Positions 34,939-46,103 of a stretch of 64,000 nucleotides of DNA are shown here, in pieces. Source of the DNA: Hofstenia miamia (taxonomy: Eukaryota; Xenacoelomorpha; Acoela); the NCBI GenBank assembly GCA_004352715.1, contig SCFE01000079.1, forward strand, positions 1,285,429 to 1,349,428. Reading direction: 5' to 3'. Every line of letters starts with the position of its first letter. The first letter of the stretch is position 1. The notes below the pieces were generated by a model. The model worked only from the letters and a program-made list of their open reading frames with translations. It was not told where the DNA came from and did not search any database. The position numbers and the translations under genes were made by a program.

Positions 34939-37900
34939 ATGTACCTGAACTCTATCAACTTCCCTCTAGAGGGTTTTGGGTTAGAGTTCAATCACTAGGC
35001 TGGTTGATTTTATATAAAATGCAGTTAAATAGTTTTCTTCAAAAACACGAACAAACAGTTGATATAGACATGGTTTCCAGAAACATTTCCTCCTGTGCTA
35101 AGTGATCTGTGAGCTTTAAGGCACTCAAAGCTTTGACATATGTACTATTAAAAGTTTTTCACAAGTTGAAGTAGATAAGGCTGTTAATCATAGTTATATA
35201 TATGTGCGAATGATTTTATCTTTGAATTTTATATAAATGATTTAATCTGTTCGATAAAAACATTTAATTCAATTGGTCTAATATGAGCATAACCAAAAAA
35301 CATAAAAAAAAACTTTGTCTTAGGTGAAAGTGATCGATTCAAAAGCATAAAAACAATTGTAACTGGAGGTTCAGTGTTAAAGATAGAAGAGCTTCAGGCA
35401 ATTAGCAGGATTTGTCATCCAGATCTAAAAGTTATTGAAGGTTATGGATCAACGGAAGTTTCTCTTTCTCACTATGGTATACTGTATTATAAATATATAT
35501 GTATATCTCTAATAACTATTATTTTGCTTATTAATTCCAAAAAATAAGTATAAATATATATATATATATACTGAGAGGGTGCTGAGGCAGAGTTGTAGCC
35601 GGTCCGTGATTTCAACCCCTGGCCTTGCTCTGGGAGGTTAACACATAAACCAAGACCGGGCCTGGTTTGGTCAGTTGCAATTGGTAATATTCAGGCCCAG
35701 GCCCAACCCGGGCCTATCATATCCAAANNNNNNNNNNNNNNNNNATATATATAGAAGTGCATAAAAGTAATGAAACACCTATTTTATTTTGCAAAGACGT
35801 AATTCAACAATAGAGGATTAATATTATTTTCTCACAATTATTTCAATATTATAAAAAAGAAATGTTCTAACAAAATATGACTGCATATGTGGGAGCAAGC
35901 AGTCATTGCATGCATTTGTCAAATTACTTTTCCATAGTAATGAATAGAAGTAATGGAACAGGTGGGAAAATATGCCTTCCACTATAATGGATGAAATATA
36001 TTTTTAACAAACCAAAATAGGAAAACATTAGAAAGCTAAATGTACAAAATAAAAAGTTTAATAATGACCAAAGTTACCTTCGGCAACGTATCAGACTTTC
36101 CATTGTTCGGGGAAATGAGTCATATAGATTAGTGATCCTTTCATTCCAGATAGCATAAAAGTCTTTTTTACACTAACTCTCATAGTAGCTTTAAATTGGC
36201 GGGGCAGTGTTAAACTACTTTCTTATTAAGAATGTTCTATGATATTTATGCACGGGGATTGGGCTGACCAGTCTCCAAGAACTGCAAGCCCATTCTTTTC
36301 AAGAAATTGTTTTGTTGCTTGTGTCTTGTGCTTGATGACATGGAGCTACATATTGTTGGAATACATCACCAGTGCAAATTTAAGCAATGAGGTTTTGAGA
36401 AAGAAGAGAACAATTGTCGACTGTTAGTTTGTATCAACTCTAACAAATTTTTTATGAACCCACAAATTAAAAATAAACAATGTTTGCGTTTGCCCAGTCT
36501 TGGTATCTGTTGCCCTTATTTGAACAGCACCAATTAAGTCGAGGCATCCTCTGCTTCCTGGTGATTTTTGAGCTGCCACATGGCTGACAAGACCCAGTTT
36601 CTGCATAATTCTTCTCAAAGATGCTGTAGACCCTACCATTGCACTTTAATTGCCTTAGATGAACGGTATTAAGGGTTGGGCTCGCCCTAGCTATTCTGGA
36701 TAACAACGTATATTTCCAGGTATAGACTTACAAGGTCGCCCACTTTTCTTTTTAACTTCTGTCGACCCTTTCGCATTAAATCTCTTAATTTGACGACTGA
36801 CCATTGACATGAAAAATTGACAAGCCTGAATATTGTACCCCAAGTTCTTCCAAGTGTTTGCTAATGGATGCGCTTACGAAATTCTTCAAATGTGTACATG
36901 GGTATTTTATGGTCAATTTTGATGAAAAAATCTCATTTTTTATGCAACAATATTACTTACGCGTTTGAGGTGCATAATCACTCTGTTAGAATAGGTTAAA
37001 CCAGGTTAAAACATGAAATATACCAGTATTGTATACATAAATTAATAAGGTTGGACATTTCGTTTCAAAAATCTATGAGTACAAACTTTATTAACACTTT
37101 CAAGCACTAAATTCAAGAAAAAACCACTATTTAGCTAATGACACATGTGTAGCAAAAACCAAAACAACAGTTCTTGTAAGTTTTTTCATTTTTTGCTAAG
37201 ATTTAAAGGTTCTCATTTGACCAGAAAACATGTGCTTTCATTTAAAGAATTGCAATAATAATATTTTTTTCAGCAAAATGTAATTCAATAAAATTTATCA
37301 ACATGTCTTTTGGCCTAAATTTGTTTATTGCATTTTGCGCACTTTCAAGTTAGTCAAATGATTTTCTTTTGTCCTTTTAAAATTTTTTCCATTCTTAAAT
37401 TTTATTAATAATCTGCTTTTTGTGCAATAGCAAAAACATGATAATGACAAACCACCATATATACATTTTTTCTTATGTAAGTTACTCGAAAACCTGAAAA
37501 ATTTTCGCGAAACATTTTTCATTCATCCAATATTGATTTTAAAATACAATCAAACATATAACCTGAATTCAAGGTTTTCTAAGCAATATTGGCGCTTTGT
37601 CCTCCTATAAATGCTAAAAAATGGCGCTTTGTCAGACGAAGCACCAATTTCTATATAAATGTATATATATATATATATGTATATATATATGTGTGTGTGT
37701 GTATGTACCTGAACTCTGTCAACTTCCCTCTAGAGGGTTTTGGGTTAGAGTTCAATCACTAGGCTGGTTGATTTTATATAAAATGCAGTTAAATAGTTTT
37801 CTTCAAAAACACGAACAAACAGTTGATATAGACATGGTTTCCAGAAACATTTCCTCCTGTGCTAAGTGATCTGTGAGCTTTAAGGCACTCAAAGCTTTGA

Positions 37901-38492
37901 CATATGTACTATTAAAAGTTTTTCACAAGTTGAAGTAGATAAGGCTGTTAATCATAGTTATATATATGTGCGAATGATTTTATCNAATATATATGTATAT
38001 CTCTAATAACTATTATTTTGCTTATTAATTCCAAAAAATAAGTATATATATATATATATATATATAAGAGGGTGCTGAGGCAGAGTTGTAGCCGGTCCGT
38101 GATTTCAACCCCTGGCCTTGCTCTGGGAGGTTAACACATAAACCAAGACCGGGCCTATCATATCCAAAACCATTATAAGATTTTTGTAAATATTAAAATT
38201 AAACATATAATTGAAAATACTAAAATGAAAGCATTTTTGCATCGCCTGCACTTTTTAACAATAAAGTTTACTAGTGATGGCATCAAAAGCTGGAAATAGA
38301 TTTTAAGAGCATTTTTAAATTGTTAATAGTGGTATTGCAGTATTAACAGTAAATATGTTTATTGTACATCAAATATAAATGTTACGAACTTATGCTGCAT
38401 TCCCCTCGCCAACATGCAAATTAAACACAATGTATTGCCCAAGTAATTTAAAGTTTACGCTGGTACACCAAAAGTATAAATGAAATTCTACC

Positions 38493-38525
<33 letters not shown>

Positions 38526-41149
38526 AGAATTGATTACCTGCTAAGTTTTATGAAAATTACAATAGTTTCTACAGTATGTACAAAAACAAATTAAAAATCT
38601 ATTGCAGTCATGTGATTTGTAATGAGTTTTGAAAAAAATCTGGGAAAATATCAACAATTTTCTTTTTTATAGCGATATTTTGCTTAAATAAGTTGATTTG
38701 GAATTTCAGTGTTATAAAATTGCCATACGGGATATTTTGTTGTAGTACTAGAACTCCCTCGATAACTTATTAGTTTGTCTTACTCTTAGTACTGGGAGAT
38801 TTGATTTATGGGAATATTCAATCCAAATGTTATTTGCATATCTAGCTTTCCATGTATAATATCAATTAAAAGATGCAAATCTCTTAGTCGAAGCGAAATT
38901 TGGAGCTAGTAATATTTAATTTGCTGGAATATAACTTGGAGATGACACCCAAGCACTACATTTTTTTGAAACCGCTCAAGCTTTTCAATCATGTGGAATT
39001 TGCATACAGACTTATAAATCAAACTCGACATTATAATAGTTTTGGATAGTTTAATCTTTGTGGCGGAGTGTGTCTTTTCCGTATATTGCGTTTTAATTTG
39101 AGCAATGTGTAACTGCACTTTTTTATCCTGCTGTTAACATGGAATTACCAAGACAATGTTGATGATACAATAATTCCAAGATCATTGAGCTCATTTTCAG
39201 AAGCTATTTCAGGTCCTTGTATACATAATCGTGATATTTCAGCAGTGGGTGATAGTGTTAAGAATTGAAATTTACTAAAGTTGAATTTCATTTTGTTATT
39301 GGTTGAACAAATTAGCAATTTTTCAATATCAGTCTTTAGGATGGAAAGATCTGTGTTTAAAATTTCTACATCATCAGCAAATAAATACGTAAGGGAAGTG
39401 ATCCAAATTCAATACGTTAACAACACCGTTAACAAATGGTGTTTTACGTTAACATGACCGTAAACCAAATCGTTACTTACACTCAAAATAAATTCGCTAA
39501 AGATGAAATTTACCTTAATATATCTATGCAAATAAATTTATTAAGCGCATTCAGACATTTGAAGTTAGAATTCTTTTTTACGATTGCATTTTCACTTGTT
39601 AACGTATTGAATTTTGATCACTTCCCTCTGGGAGGTCATTTATGAAAGGAAAAAAAATATGAGGACCCAAGATCGATACTTGTGGGACTCCACTGGCTAT
39701 ATTACCAGGATAAGATAAATAACGTTTAAAATTGTTTTGCACTTGCTATTACTAAGACAATTTCAGAGTTAATTGTAATTATTGTTGCCGTGGATTTACT
39801 TTTTGATGTACAATTAATCAATTGAATATAATAGTTGATAAAATATTTTAATGTAAGTGAATGTGTATTGATTAATAAAATTTTGAACAATTCTAGGCTC
39901 AGAAATTTTGGACCTAGGCCTGGCCCTGACGCGCTTCATTCTAAATTTTACGGCCCAAGCCCGGCCCGGTTACAAATCTGTGCGGGGTGGAGTCGCACCG
40001 GGCTACTAAATGGCAAAACTATATTATTTCTCGAAAAATAGAAATATAGCTTATTTTAAGCAATTTTAAGCAAATTTAGTACCCCAAGTTATCAATTTAG
40101 TGCTTTTTAGGGATCCACTATATCAATATAACAAAGTAATTATATAAATATAGCAACAAATTGGCGTCTAAAATTAAAAAACTTATATTCAATAAACAAT
40201 TTTAAAAAATTTTGAGAGCCCTATAGTTATGTAGGTACAAAATGTTTAGTAAAAAGTATCTAGTATTCACCAAAACGTTGACTGAAAATTTAATGCATAA
40301 ATTGAGGCGTGTGGTAGGGACGGCGTATTGACCAAGTCCCTAAATTTACAATGAAGCCACTGCAAGACATACATTAATGATTACAGTAGGGCTTGATTCT
40401 ACGATAGCCTACTTTAATCACTACCTGGTGATTTGCACTGCTAAGAACTAAAGAGGCAACAAATATTTTAGAGAATTTATGTCCAAGTTTGTCCAATAAA
40501 ATTTAAAATAAAGAATACCACAAATTTCCAATGTTCCTGAATTTGTTAAATAGCCAAAAATCAGATGATTCTTGTTTTTAGGAGATGGCTATTCTGGTAA
40601 ATTAAAATTGGTTAATTCCGTGATTAAAAGAAAGATAGGCGATGACGGAGAATTGCTAATACATTCACCCAGCCTTTTAAAAGGTTACTTTAAAGATAAA
40701 GAAAAAACTGCGAATTCCTTTGACGAGGATGGATTCTTCCGAACTGGCGATGTTGTGGAGGAAACAAACGATGGAGAAATAGTGATAAAAGGCAGAAAGA
40801 AAGATATCATTAAATTTCGAGAGTTTCCAGTGCATCCTGCTGAATTGGAACATATTTTGATGGGTATGTTAATTGATGATATATGCAATTGTATGTTTAT
40901 GTTTTAGAACACGAGAGCATTGTGAACTGCTCTGTGATCGGTAGACCTCACTCTATTTATGGTGAAGTTCCTGTAGCATATGTGGTATGCAATGATTTCA
41001 ATGCTGATGATATAAAGATGTGGGTTAGAAAGAGAGTCTCTGAGCACAAACAATTGCATGATGTTATTCGAATGAATGAATTACCTGCTAATAAATTTAA
41101 TAAAATTGATAAATTGCAATTAAGAAAAATAGATTCAATGCACTGTTAA
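28025..41149 (+). CDS. AMP-binding enzyme (acyl-CoA synthetase / 4-coumarate-CoA ligase / luciferase-like), seven exons
   Basis: ATP-dependent carboxylic-acid:CoA ligase family: forms an acyl-adenylate and then a thioester. Exons are 28025-28192, 28258-28493, 28539-28719, 34127-34364, 35324-35476, 40582-40863 and 40908-41149, with GT/AG ends and matching phases. They total 500 codons including the stop, slightly short for the family. Exon 3 has the phosphate-binding loop (LLMTSGSTGQPKAVMKTHYN). Exon 5 has IVTGGSVL and the GYGSTE motif. Exon 6 has GELLIHSP and FFRTGDV with the ribose-binding Asp, then IKGRKKDIIKF. Exon 7 ends in NKFNKIDKLQLRKI with the family's C-terminal catalytic Lys position. 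The last residues, SMHC, are not a peroxisomal PTS1. The acceptor chosen for exon 3 (28538) keeps the frame; the more pyrimidine-rich AG at 28515 would give an early stop. Introns 2 and 6 are 45 and 44 nt. Introns 3 and 5 are several kb and full of mobile elements. The substrate cannot be predicted. Confidence 0.88.
29225..29440 (+). repeat. Internal fragment of the long-TIR repeat family
   Basis: This shares long stretches with about 10090-10330, including CTTATTTGCATGTACTT and GGACAAATCG. No terminal repeats are visible. It lies in intron 3 of the AMP-binding gene. Confidence 0.55.
29627..32040. mobile_element. LINE with inverted 5' part (twin-priming-like structure)
   Basis: Minus-strand frames carry an apurinic-type endonuclease (30609-31192: VIIQETRLTEEI, then GKGGRGIITHI, IGNIYMPP and SQLDAIYVS). 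They also carry the first part of a reverse transcriptase (29640-30275: HKSNGFSAIP, VNKFRPITVTPTPARVLDHF and LDYSSAFNT). Directly to the right, on the plus strand, 31322-31976 carries the last part of such a reverse transcriptase (NNLKLNLKKTEEL, VTHYKYLGIHF, then KQPKCNAKVYQ). The order is inverted 5' segment with the endonuclease end at the junction, then the 3' segment. This is the layout left by twin priming. The YADD region is missing. Both outer sides are (TA)n runs. It lies in intron 3 of the AMP-binding gene. Confidence 0.7.
32041..32089. repeat. (TA)n/(TG)n microsatellite ending at a single-N join
   Basis: TA dinucleotides, then TGTGTGTGTATG, then N at 32089, then the start of the duplicated exon block. 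The single N marks a contig join of unknown quality. Confidence 0.85.
32090..32905 (+). pseudogene. Extra copy of the last two exons of the AMP-binding gene
   Basis: This is almost identical to 40390-41215, including exon 6 (32276-32557), the 44-nt intron, exon 7 (32602-32843) and the 3' flank down to the (TA)n run. One coding difference is visible near the C-terminus: LRTIDSMHC here against LRKIDSMHC in the downstream copy. The Lys is the family's usual residue. The block sits between exons 3 and 4, where it cannot be in the normal exon order. It begins exactly after a single N and ends in a microsatellite, so a misplaced haplotype contig is more likely than a real duplication. Confidence 0.8.
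32927..33005. repeat. (TA)n microsatellite cluster
   Basis: Two or three TA runs. Short ORFs rich in Ile/Tyr through it are artefacts. Confidence 0.9.
33464..33575 (+). repeat. Two-copy tandem repeat of about 58 bp
   Basis: ACATGAGGAACAGATGTAAA, then a GCGACC/ACGACC variant and the GCGCTATTGAAATCG block, occurs twice in tandem. It may be the edge of a small transposon (CTCAAGTTGAACCAGTGTAAACG follows), but no partner end was found. Confidence 0.6.
34866..35226. repeat. Intronic segment duplicated at about 37660-37984 (copy 1)
   Basis: After a long (TA)n and GTGTGTGTATG run, 34931-35226 is almost identical to 37690-37984. It lies in intron 4 just before exon 5. In copy 2 the sequence stops at a single N (37985) where exon 5 should follow. 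Confidence 0.8.
35489..35744. repeat. Intron 5 segment duplicated at 37986-38172, with a 17-N gap
   Basis: AATATATATGTATATCTCTA through TATCATATCCAAA is shared with 37986-38172. Copy 1 has an additional GC-rich stretch (GGCCTGGTTTGGTC to CCCAACCCGGG) that is absent from copy 2. The 17 N begin at 35728. Confidence 0.75.
36060..36905 (-). pseudogene. Degenerate Tc1/mariner-type transposase
   Basis: Minus-strand frames show transposase order with many stops. From the N-terminal side they read TFEEFRKRIH and a HTH-like region, then GSRGCLDLIGAVQIRATDTK, HKTQATKQFLEKNGLAVLGDWSAQSP and INIIEH. The last two correspond to the family's 'H.A..T..FL..NGI.VL.WPAQSPDLNPIEH', with the catalytic Glu apparently kept but the frame broken. 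Terminal repeats were not located. It lies in intron 5 of the AMP-binding gene. Confidence 0.7.
37660..38172. repeat. Duplicated intronic segment (copy 2), joined by a single N at 37985
   Basis: 37690-37984 repeats 34931-35226, and 37986-38172 repeats 35489-35727. Exon 5 and about 260 bp around it are replaced by one N. This is the expected result of two partial haplotype contigs scaffolded in series. Confidence 0.8.
38489..38525. repeat. (TCTA)n microsatellite
   Basis: About nine perfect tetranucleotide units. Confidence 0.95.
38870..39760 (-). mobile_element. LINE reverse-transcriptase fragment, minus strand
   Basis: On the minus strand it reads SGVPQVSILGP, then FINDLPEG, then, after an inserted element, YLFADDVEI with the catalytic ADD intact, NKMKFNFSK, and further RT thumb blocks (NDLGIIVSSTLSWNS). 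The VPQG Gly is Val here, and later frames carry stops. An element of about 234 bp is inserted between the LPEG and YLFADD blocks. It lies in intron 5 of the AMP-binding gene. Confidence 0.75.
39393..39626. mobile_element. Small inverted-repeat element inserted in the LINE
   Basis: The left end GGGAAGTGATCCAAATTCAA and the complement of the right end GGGAAGTGATCAAAATTCAA continue as ATACGTTAACA on both sides, giving terminal inverted repeats of about 29 bp with one mismatch. The LINE coding sequence resumes directly beyond both ends, so the limits are well defined. The interior has a 69-codon plus-strand ORF without recognisable features. A target duplication could not be fixed with confidence. 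Confidence 0.7.
39893..40010. repeat. GC-rich transposon fragment
   Basis: Contains CTAGGCCTGGCCCTGACGCG and GCCCGGCCCGG motifs, strikingly richer in GC than the surroundings and similar in style to 35640-35720. It is probably part of a hAT-like non-autonomous repeat. The ends are not defined. Confidence 0.35.
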
Positions 41150-41223
41150 TTACATTCATTAAATATGTCCCAAAAATTTTATTATTTTGGAAAATATAAT
41201 ATTTTAGTTTGAATATTTCCTTT

Positions 41224-41265
<42 letters not shown>

Positions 41266-41268
<3 letters not shown>

Positions 41269-42350
41269 GGTGAGTATAAAATCCCTATTTAGTAAAGAGT
41301 TTTATTTCAGAGTAAAAATAATTTAATACAACAATGGCAAACAATTGAGCTATTGCGTCCAATCCATTTATCAGGGAATGTTCCATTCAGATAGGCACGA
41401 ACTTGCAATCTCCAGTGAGGAGGAGCATCTTACTGTTGGAAAATAGTTCTTCTAATGCGTATCCTAGACGACTCATTTCTGGAACAAGATAGGTTTGAAG
41501 CATGTGAAGATAGGACACAGCTGTGATGGTTGGTTCTTAAAAGTAATAAGGCCTAATTACACGATCACTGTAGACTGCACACCAAACGTTTACACCAACG
41601 CTTTTCATAGGGACTTCTATGAAATTAGCATTTTCATAACCCAAACAACAGCATTGTGTTAGTTCACTTTACCGGAGAGAGTAAATTTAGCCTCATCTGA
41701 AAAACACAAATTTGGAATAAAATGTTCATCATTGGCACATCACAACTGCATTTCATCACAGAACTTCTTTCTTGGCATGTAATCATCTTGTAGTAGTTGG
41801 TGGACTCTTCTGATTTTGAACGTTCTCATTCCAACCTCGTATTTCAATACTTTTCGAATACTTGCATAGGGTATTTCCAATTCAGCTAATGCTCGACGAA
41901 GAGAAGATATCGGTTAATTTTCAAAATTTCTCTACGGTTTCAATCGAATTACAGGATATTCTTGGACATCCAATTCGGGGTAAATCGCTTACTCATCCAG
42001 TTTTGAGAAAATTTTTGAATATAGCTCTTATTCTTGGTGCCGATGGCGCAGCACTTTCGTATTTTTCTTCCATTCTGTCTGCACAGCAGGGACGGCTTCA
42101 TATTTGGCTTTCATAAGCACAATATCAATTTTCTCCGCAGTAGTCAGCATCTAAAAATGACGTTGTAATAAAATGGCTGCTGCTTGTTATATACAATTAT
42201 AACTGACCAATCAGAATTAATGATACGCTATTTCCATTCACGTGTTATTAAATTATTGTTGTTTCATTTTCCGTTCACATACATAAGCAAGAATAAACAG
42301 TTTACTTTGAAATAAAATTCTTTTCTAAAAAGAGACTTTATACTCACCTT
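41266..42350 (-). mobile_element. Degenerate mariner-like transposon with about 45-bp TIRs
   Basis: The left end CAGGGTGAGTATAAAATCCC and the complement of the right end AGGTGAGTATAAAGTCTC continue to pair through TTTTATTTCA about 45 bp in. TA-rich flanks fit a TA target. The minus strand encodes a broken transposase: SSLRRALAELEIPYASIRKVLKYE, then RRVHQLLQDDYMPRKKFCDEM, then FIPNLCFSDEAKFTLSGKVN. These correspond to the helix-turn-helix and first catalytic region of the mariner-type family with an F-L-x-x-x-x-FSDEA-F-L-x-G-VN signature. The C-terminal catalytic half is scrambled. The element is inactive. Confidence 0.8.
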
Positions 42351-42360
42351 ATATATATAT

Positions 42361-42594
42361 NNNNNNNNNNNNNNNNNNNNNNNNNNNNNNNNNNNNNNNN
42401 NNNNNNNNNNNNNNNNNNNNNNNNNNNNNNNNNNNNNNNNNNNNNNNNNNNNNNNNNNNNNNNNNNNNNNNNNNNNNNNNNNNNNNNNNNNNNNNNNNNN
42501 NNNNNNNNNNNNNNNNNNNNNNNNNNNNNNNNNNNNNNNNNNNNNNNNNNNNNNNNNNNNNNNNNNNNNNNNNNNNNNNNNNNNNNNNNNNNNN
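42361..42594. other. 234-N gap inside a (TA)n run
   Basis: TA repeats on both sides; a sized gap over a microsatellite. Confidence 0.95.
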
Positions 42595-42605
42595 TATATA
42601 TATAT

Positions 42606-45600
42606 AACAATAATTTTTTTAATATAAATGCATGTTATTAATTTTCAACAGAGCGAGTTGGCTTCCAATTTTTTCAAAGGCCAAATTATTTTTGTTATAA
42701 AAAAAACTGCAAAGTAAGCAGAAACATGACATTTGATATGTTAGGAATGAATTCGAATAAATTTCATCATTTTCAACTACTAAGGCCAATATAGATTCAA
42801 TTTAAAAAATTCCCAAATTTTCAGATTAATGACGTCATCAAAAATTAGGATGAGACGAAGTTTCTGAACATTCCAAATTGATAGTGCTCATATGACGAAT
42901 ATTTGTGCAATATCATAATGCAATGTAGAGCTAGAAAGGTGAAGGAAATCATCCCTCCTATGGAGTCCTTAGTAAGAACTGAAAAGCAAAATTGTGATCT
43001 TATGGCTGACTTTTATGTCTCCACCATGTTGTGTTGTGTACACACCGAATTTATAATATCACCTATTGAAGGTTCTGTTAGACTACATAGACATTCTGAC
43101 ATCCCTCTTCAATCATATTTGAAACATTTTCTTCCAAGCTATGATTGTGCTGAGCTATGTGTAATTTTTAAAGAAATCTTTCATTTTTGTAGTAACATCA
43201 AATTTCTCCTAGAAAATTCGATTACTTTTAAATTAAAAGCTGCTTCATAGGAGAAAAGACTGTTGTAAAGAACAGGTGTATAACAATAAAAACTTTTCAA
43301 CGTATCACCTTTCAAAAGATTCTTACCATTTCTAATACTAGGTGTCCGGTCGAATTCAGAAGAAGATGAATATATTTCTTTGGTTAGATATAGATAATAT
43401 CAAATGTTATTCGTCTTCTATTAAACTGAAGACGTTCTTGAAACCGAAGTATTGTATTTAAAATAGTTCTTATCAAATGATTAATAGGAAAACTATAATC
43501 AATATTATCAATAAAATGTTTAAAGGCACTTTTCAAAATATTGATTAGTCCATCGTTGTCATATTGCAATTGTTGACTCTGAGTGACCCACTCAAAACCA
43601 GATATTGAAAAATATATTAAACTGGATTTCTTGTAGGCCTACATCAAACTTGGCTGATTTTTATTTTGGTCATGTGAAATATTTTCACTAACTATCGTAA
43701 AACACTTCATATGCTAGGATTGAATTAAAATGTTTTTTGCTGCAAGCAATTTTGGTACATAAAATTTCAAAACAGTTATTGAACTTTGTTAGGAAGCGAT
43801 ATCTACAATAATCTATATATCTATTGAAGTATATTAAGGAACATAGACAAGAATATCAGTATTAAACATTTTACACCAGTACTGTTGAAATATCCTTAAT
43901 ATTTTTAAATTCGAAAAAGTACATATATTCTATTTGACTTAGATCAGAATTTTCGGACACTGTCATTAAGGATTAATCAGAACATGTCAAGTTGAGGTCG
44001 CAAATATGAGTTCCAGTATGTGAATCAGGTTTGAAACCATGCATTTTGCTTAATCAATTTGATATTATTTTAGTTTCATTAGATAGAAATACTTAATTAG
44101 GGACAACCTTCTTTACTAACTGAAAAGTTTATGCATGTCCATTTATTACTTAATCATAGTAGTCTTACAGTTGGTATTTATATCAAGGACATCTAAAATA
44201 ATGTAAAAAACTTTCTTTGATATCATTACTTTTCTTAATTAGAATAATTTCAGTCCTCATAGAATATGCTAATACCTCAGACTGATTGTTGCCTTGAAAT
44301 CCGGGGTAAATGAAAAGAGGAAGTATTGTGAAGAGGACGGTGGTGCTATTATTAAATCCATTTCTCTATGGACATCAGGTTTAAATTCAATCAGGTTAAA
44401 ACAGGTCACATCCTGTCACGTAAACTCATGCTTAATTCAAAATGATTTTTTTCAAAATTGATATAATTTCATATAATAATGCATAGTAGAATAAAAAAAT
44501 TTAATTCTAATTTTTTTGTGATCATTGTATTGTTCAAAATTCTGAACTTTAAAATGTAGGATTTCAAAACGATGCTTACTTTTAAAATATAAAAGATTGT
44601 AGATTCATAATTAAAAAATAAATTGATTTTCAATTTAGCAATCAATGTAAATTTATGGTTTGCTTGGATGCAACCATGTTCAAATATTAAGACTTAATTT
44701 TGATAAACTATTAAGAAGTCAAATCTTATTGTCAATGTTTTGGTGCGTTAAATTGCGTTTTCATTTGATCTATCTAATGACGCTTTAAGGCCCGTGTGTA
44801 AAAGGACTTTTAAAAGATCTTCGTAAGTGAATCTTAAAGAGGTCCACAAGACAATTGAAGGATGTCTTCTAAACGTTTTGTAAGTGTCATCCTGTTCAGG
44901 GGAAACTATGATATTATTAATAATAAACTGAAATTACCTTCAAATTCCTAATATAAATATATACATTTTTAAGCAAATTTTTAAAAATTTATGTCACATT
45001 TAAATTTAGTCTATAATGTTTTATTGAGCTCTGATTGTCTTTCTCGGCGTATATAAAGCTTCTCTTCAAATTTAGGGTCAAATATTGTTAATGAAAAGAA
45101 GTCTTATATACTGGACTTTAAGGTATAATAAATTTTAGTGAATAAAACGTTGCTATTAGTATTTTTATAATTTCTTTCAATAAGAAATTCTTGCGTATTT
45201 TCAAAATCGAAGATAGAAGTGCATAATATATTAGTCCCTAATCTGAGGTGTCAACCATGTGGAATCAAAATAGATGGCAGGTATCAGATTATTTTGTGCA
45301 ACATTAGTATAAAAAATTTGAAACATTTATGAAAATATTTCAAATTAGTGGCAAATTCTTCGATTTCATTTGTGAATCAATCAGAAGTTTTGTATTTGAT
45401 TGCCAAATTTTTGTTAAATTTCCCAAATAACTTGCGAAATTTACAAACATTTACCAAGTTTTGCTAAAATTTGGCAAAAATTTGCCAATCTATCCAAATT
45501 GTTGCATATTTCTAAAAACATCTCAAACATATTATGCAATTTTCTGAAATGGCTCTAGTATCCACCAAATTTAACTACAGTATTTAAAATATTATAAGAG

Positions 45601-45928
45601 CTTTTGACAGAATTACTTCCACAGCATGCACAAAGCTGTGCTGTTTCAGTAATGGGCTTGTGCACATTATTGCTTTCTATCAGCACAAAGGTCGGCACAA
45701 GCTGTTGCCTTGAATTTAGATATTTCTCAAGTACTATATTATACACAAACAAAGTGTTCAATGAAATTGGTACCTTTTATGAAGTACAAAACATGTTTAT
45801 ATAGTAATCAATTTTAAACTGTTAATTACATGGATGGGGTTACATCTCATATGTTCCTTATTCCCAAGACACTTGTTAGATTCAATCCTTCTACACTTCA
45901 AGAGTAATCAATTGTCCACCAATCACCA
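42606..45928. other. Long interval without recognisable genes
   Basis: The 115-codon plus-strand ORF at 42903-43250 is the longest open frame and could be an unknown exon, but it shows no motif I recognise. The 61-codon minus-strand frame at 43384-43569 is likewise anonymous. A patch at about 45340-45500 is rich in TTTGCCAAATTT-like self-similar words. No RNA gene or element ends were seen. Confidence 0.4.
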
Positions 45929-46103
45929 TGACATGGGCTGCCTTATAGTTATCATCTTTNNNNNNNNNNNNNNNNNNNNNNNNNNNNNNNNNNNNNNNNN
46001 NNNNNNNNNNNNNNNNNNNNNNNNNNNNNNNNNNNNNNNNNNNNNNNNNNNNNNNNNNNNNNNNNNNNNNNNGACATGGGCTGCCTTATAGTTATCATCT
46101 TTT
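45929..46103. repeat. Identical 31-bp sequence on both sides of a 113-N gap
   Basis: GACATGGGCTGCCTTATAGT followed by TATCATCTTT occurs at 45929-45959 and again at 46073-46103, directly at the two edges of the Ns. The contig ends overlap, so the gap is probably not real sequence. Confidence 0.85.
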
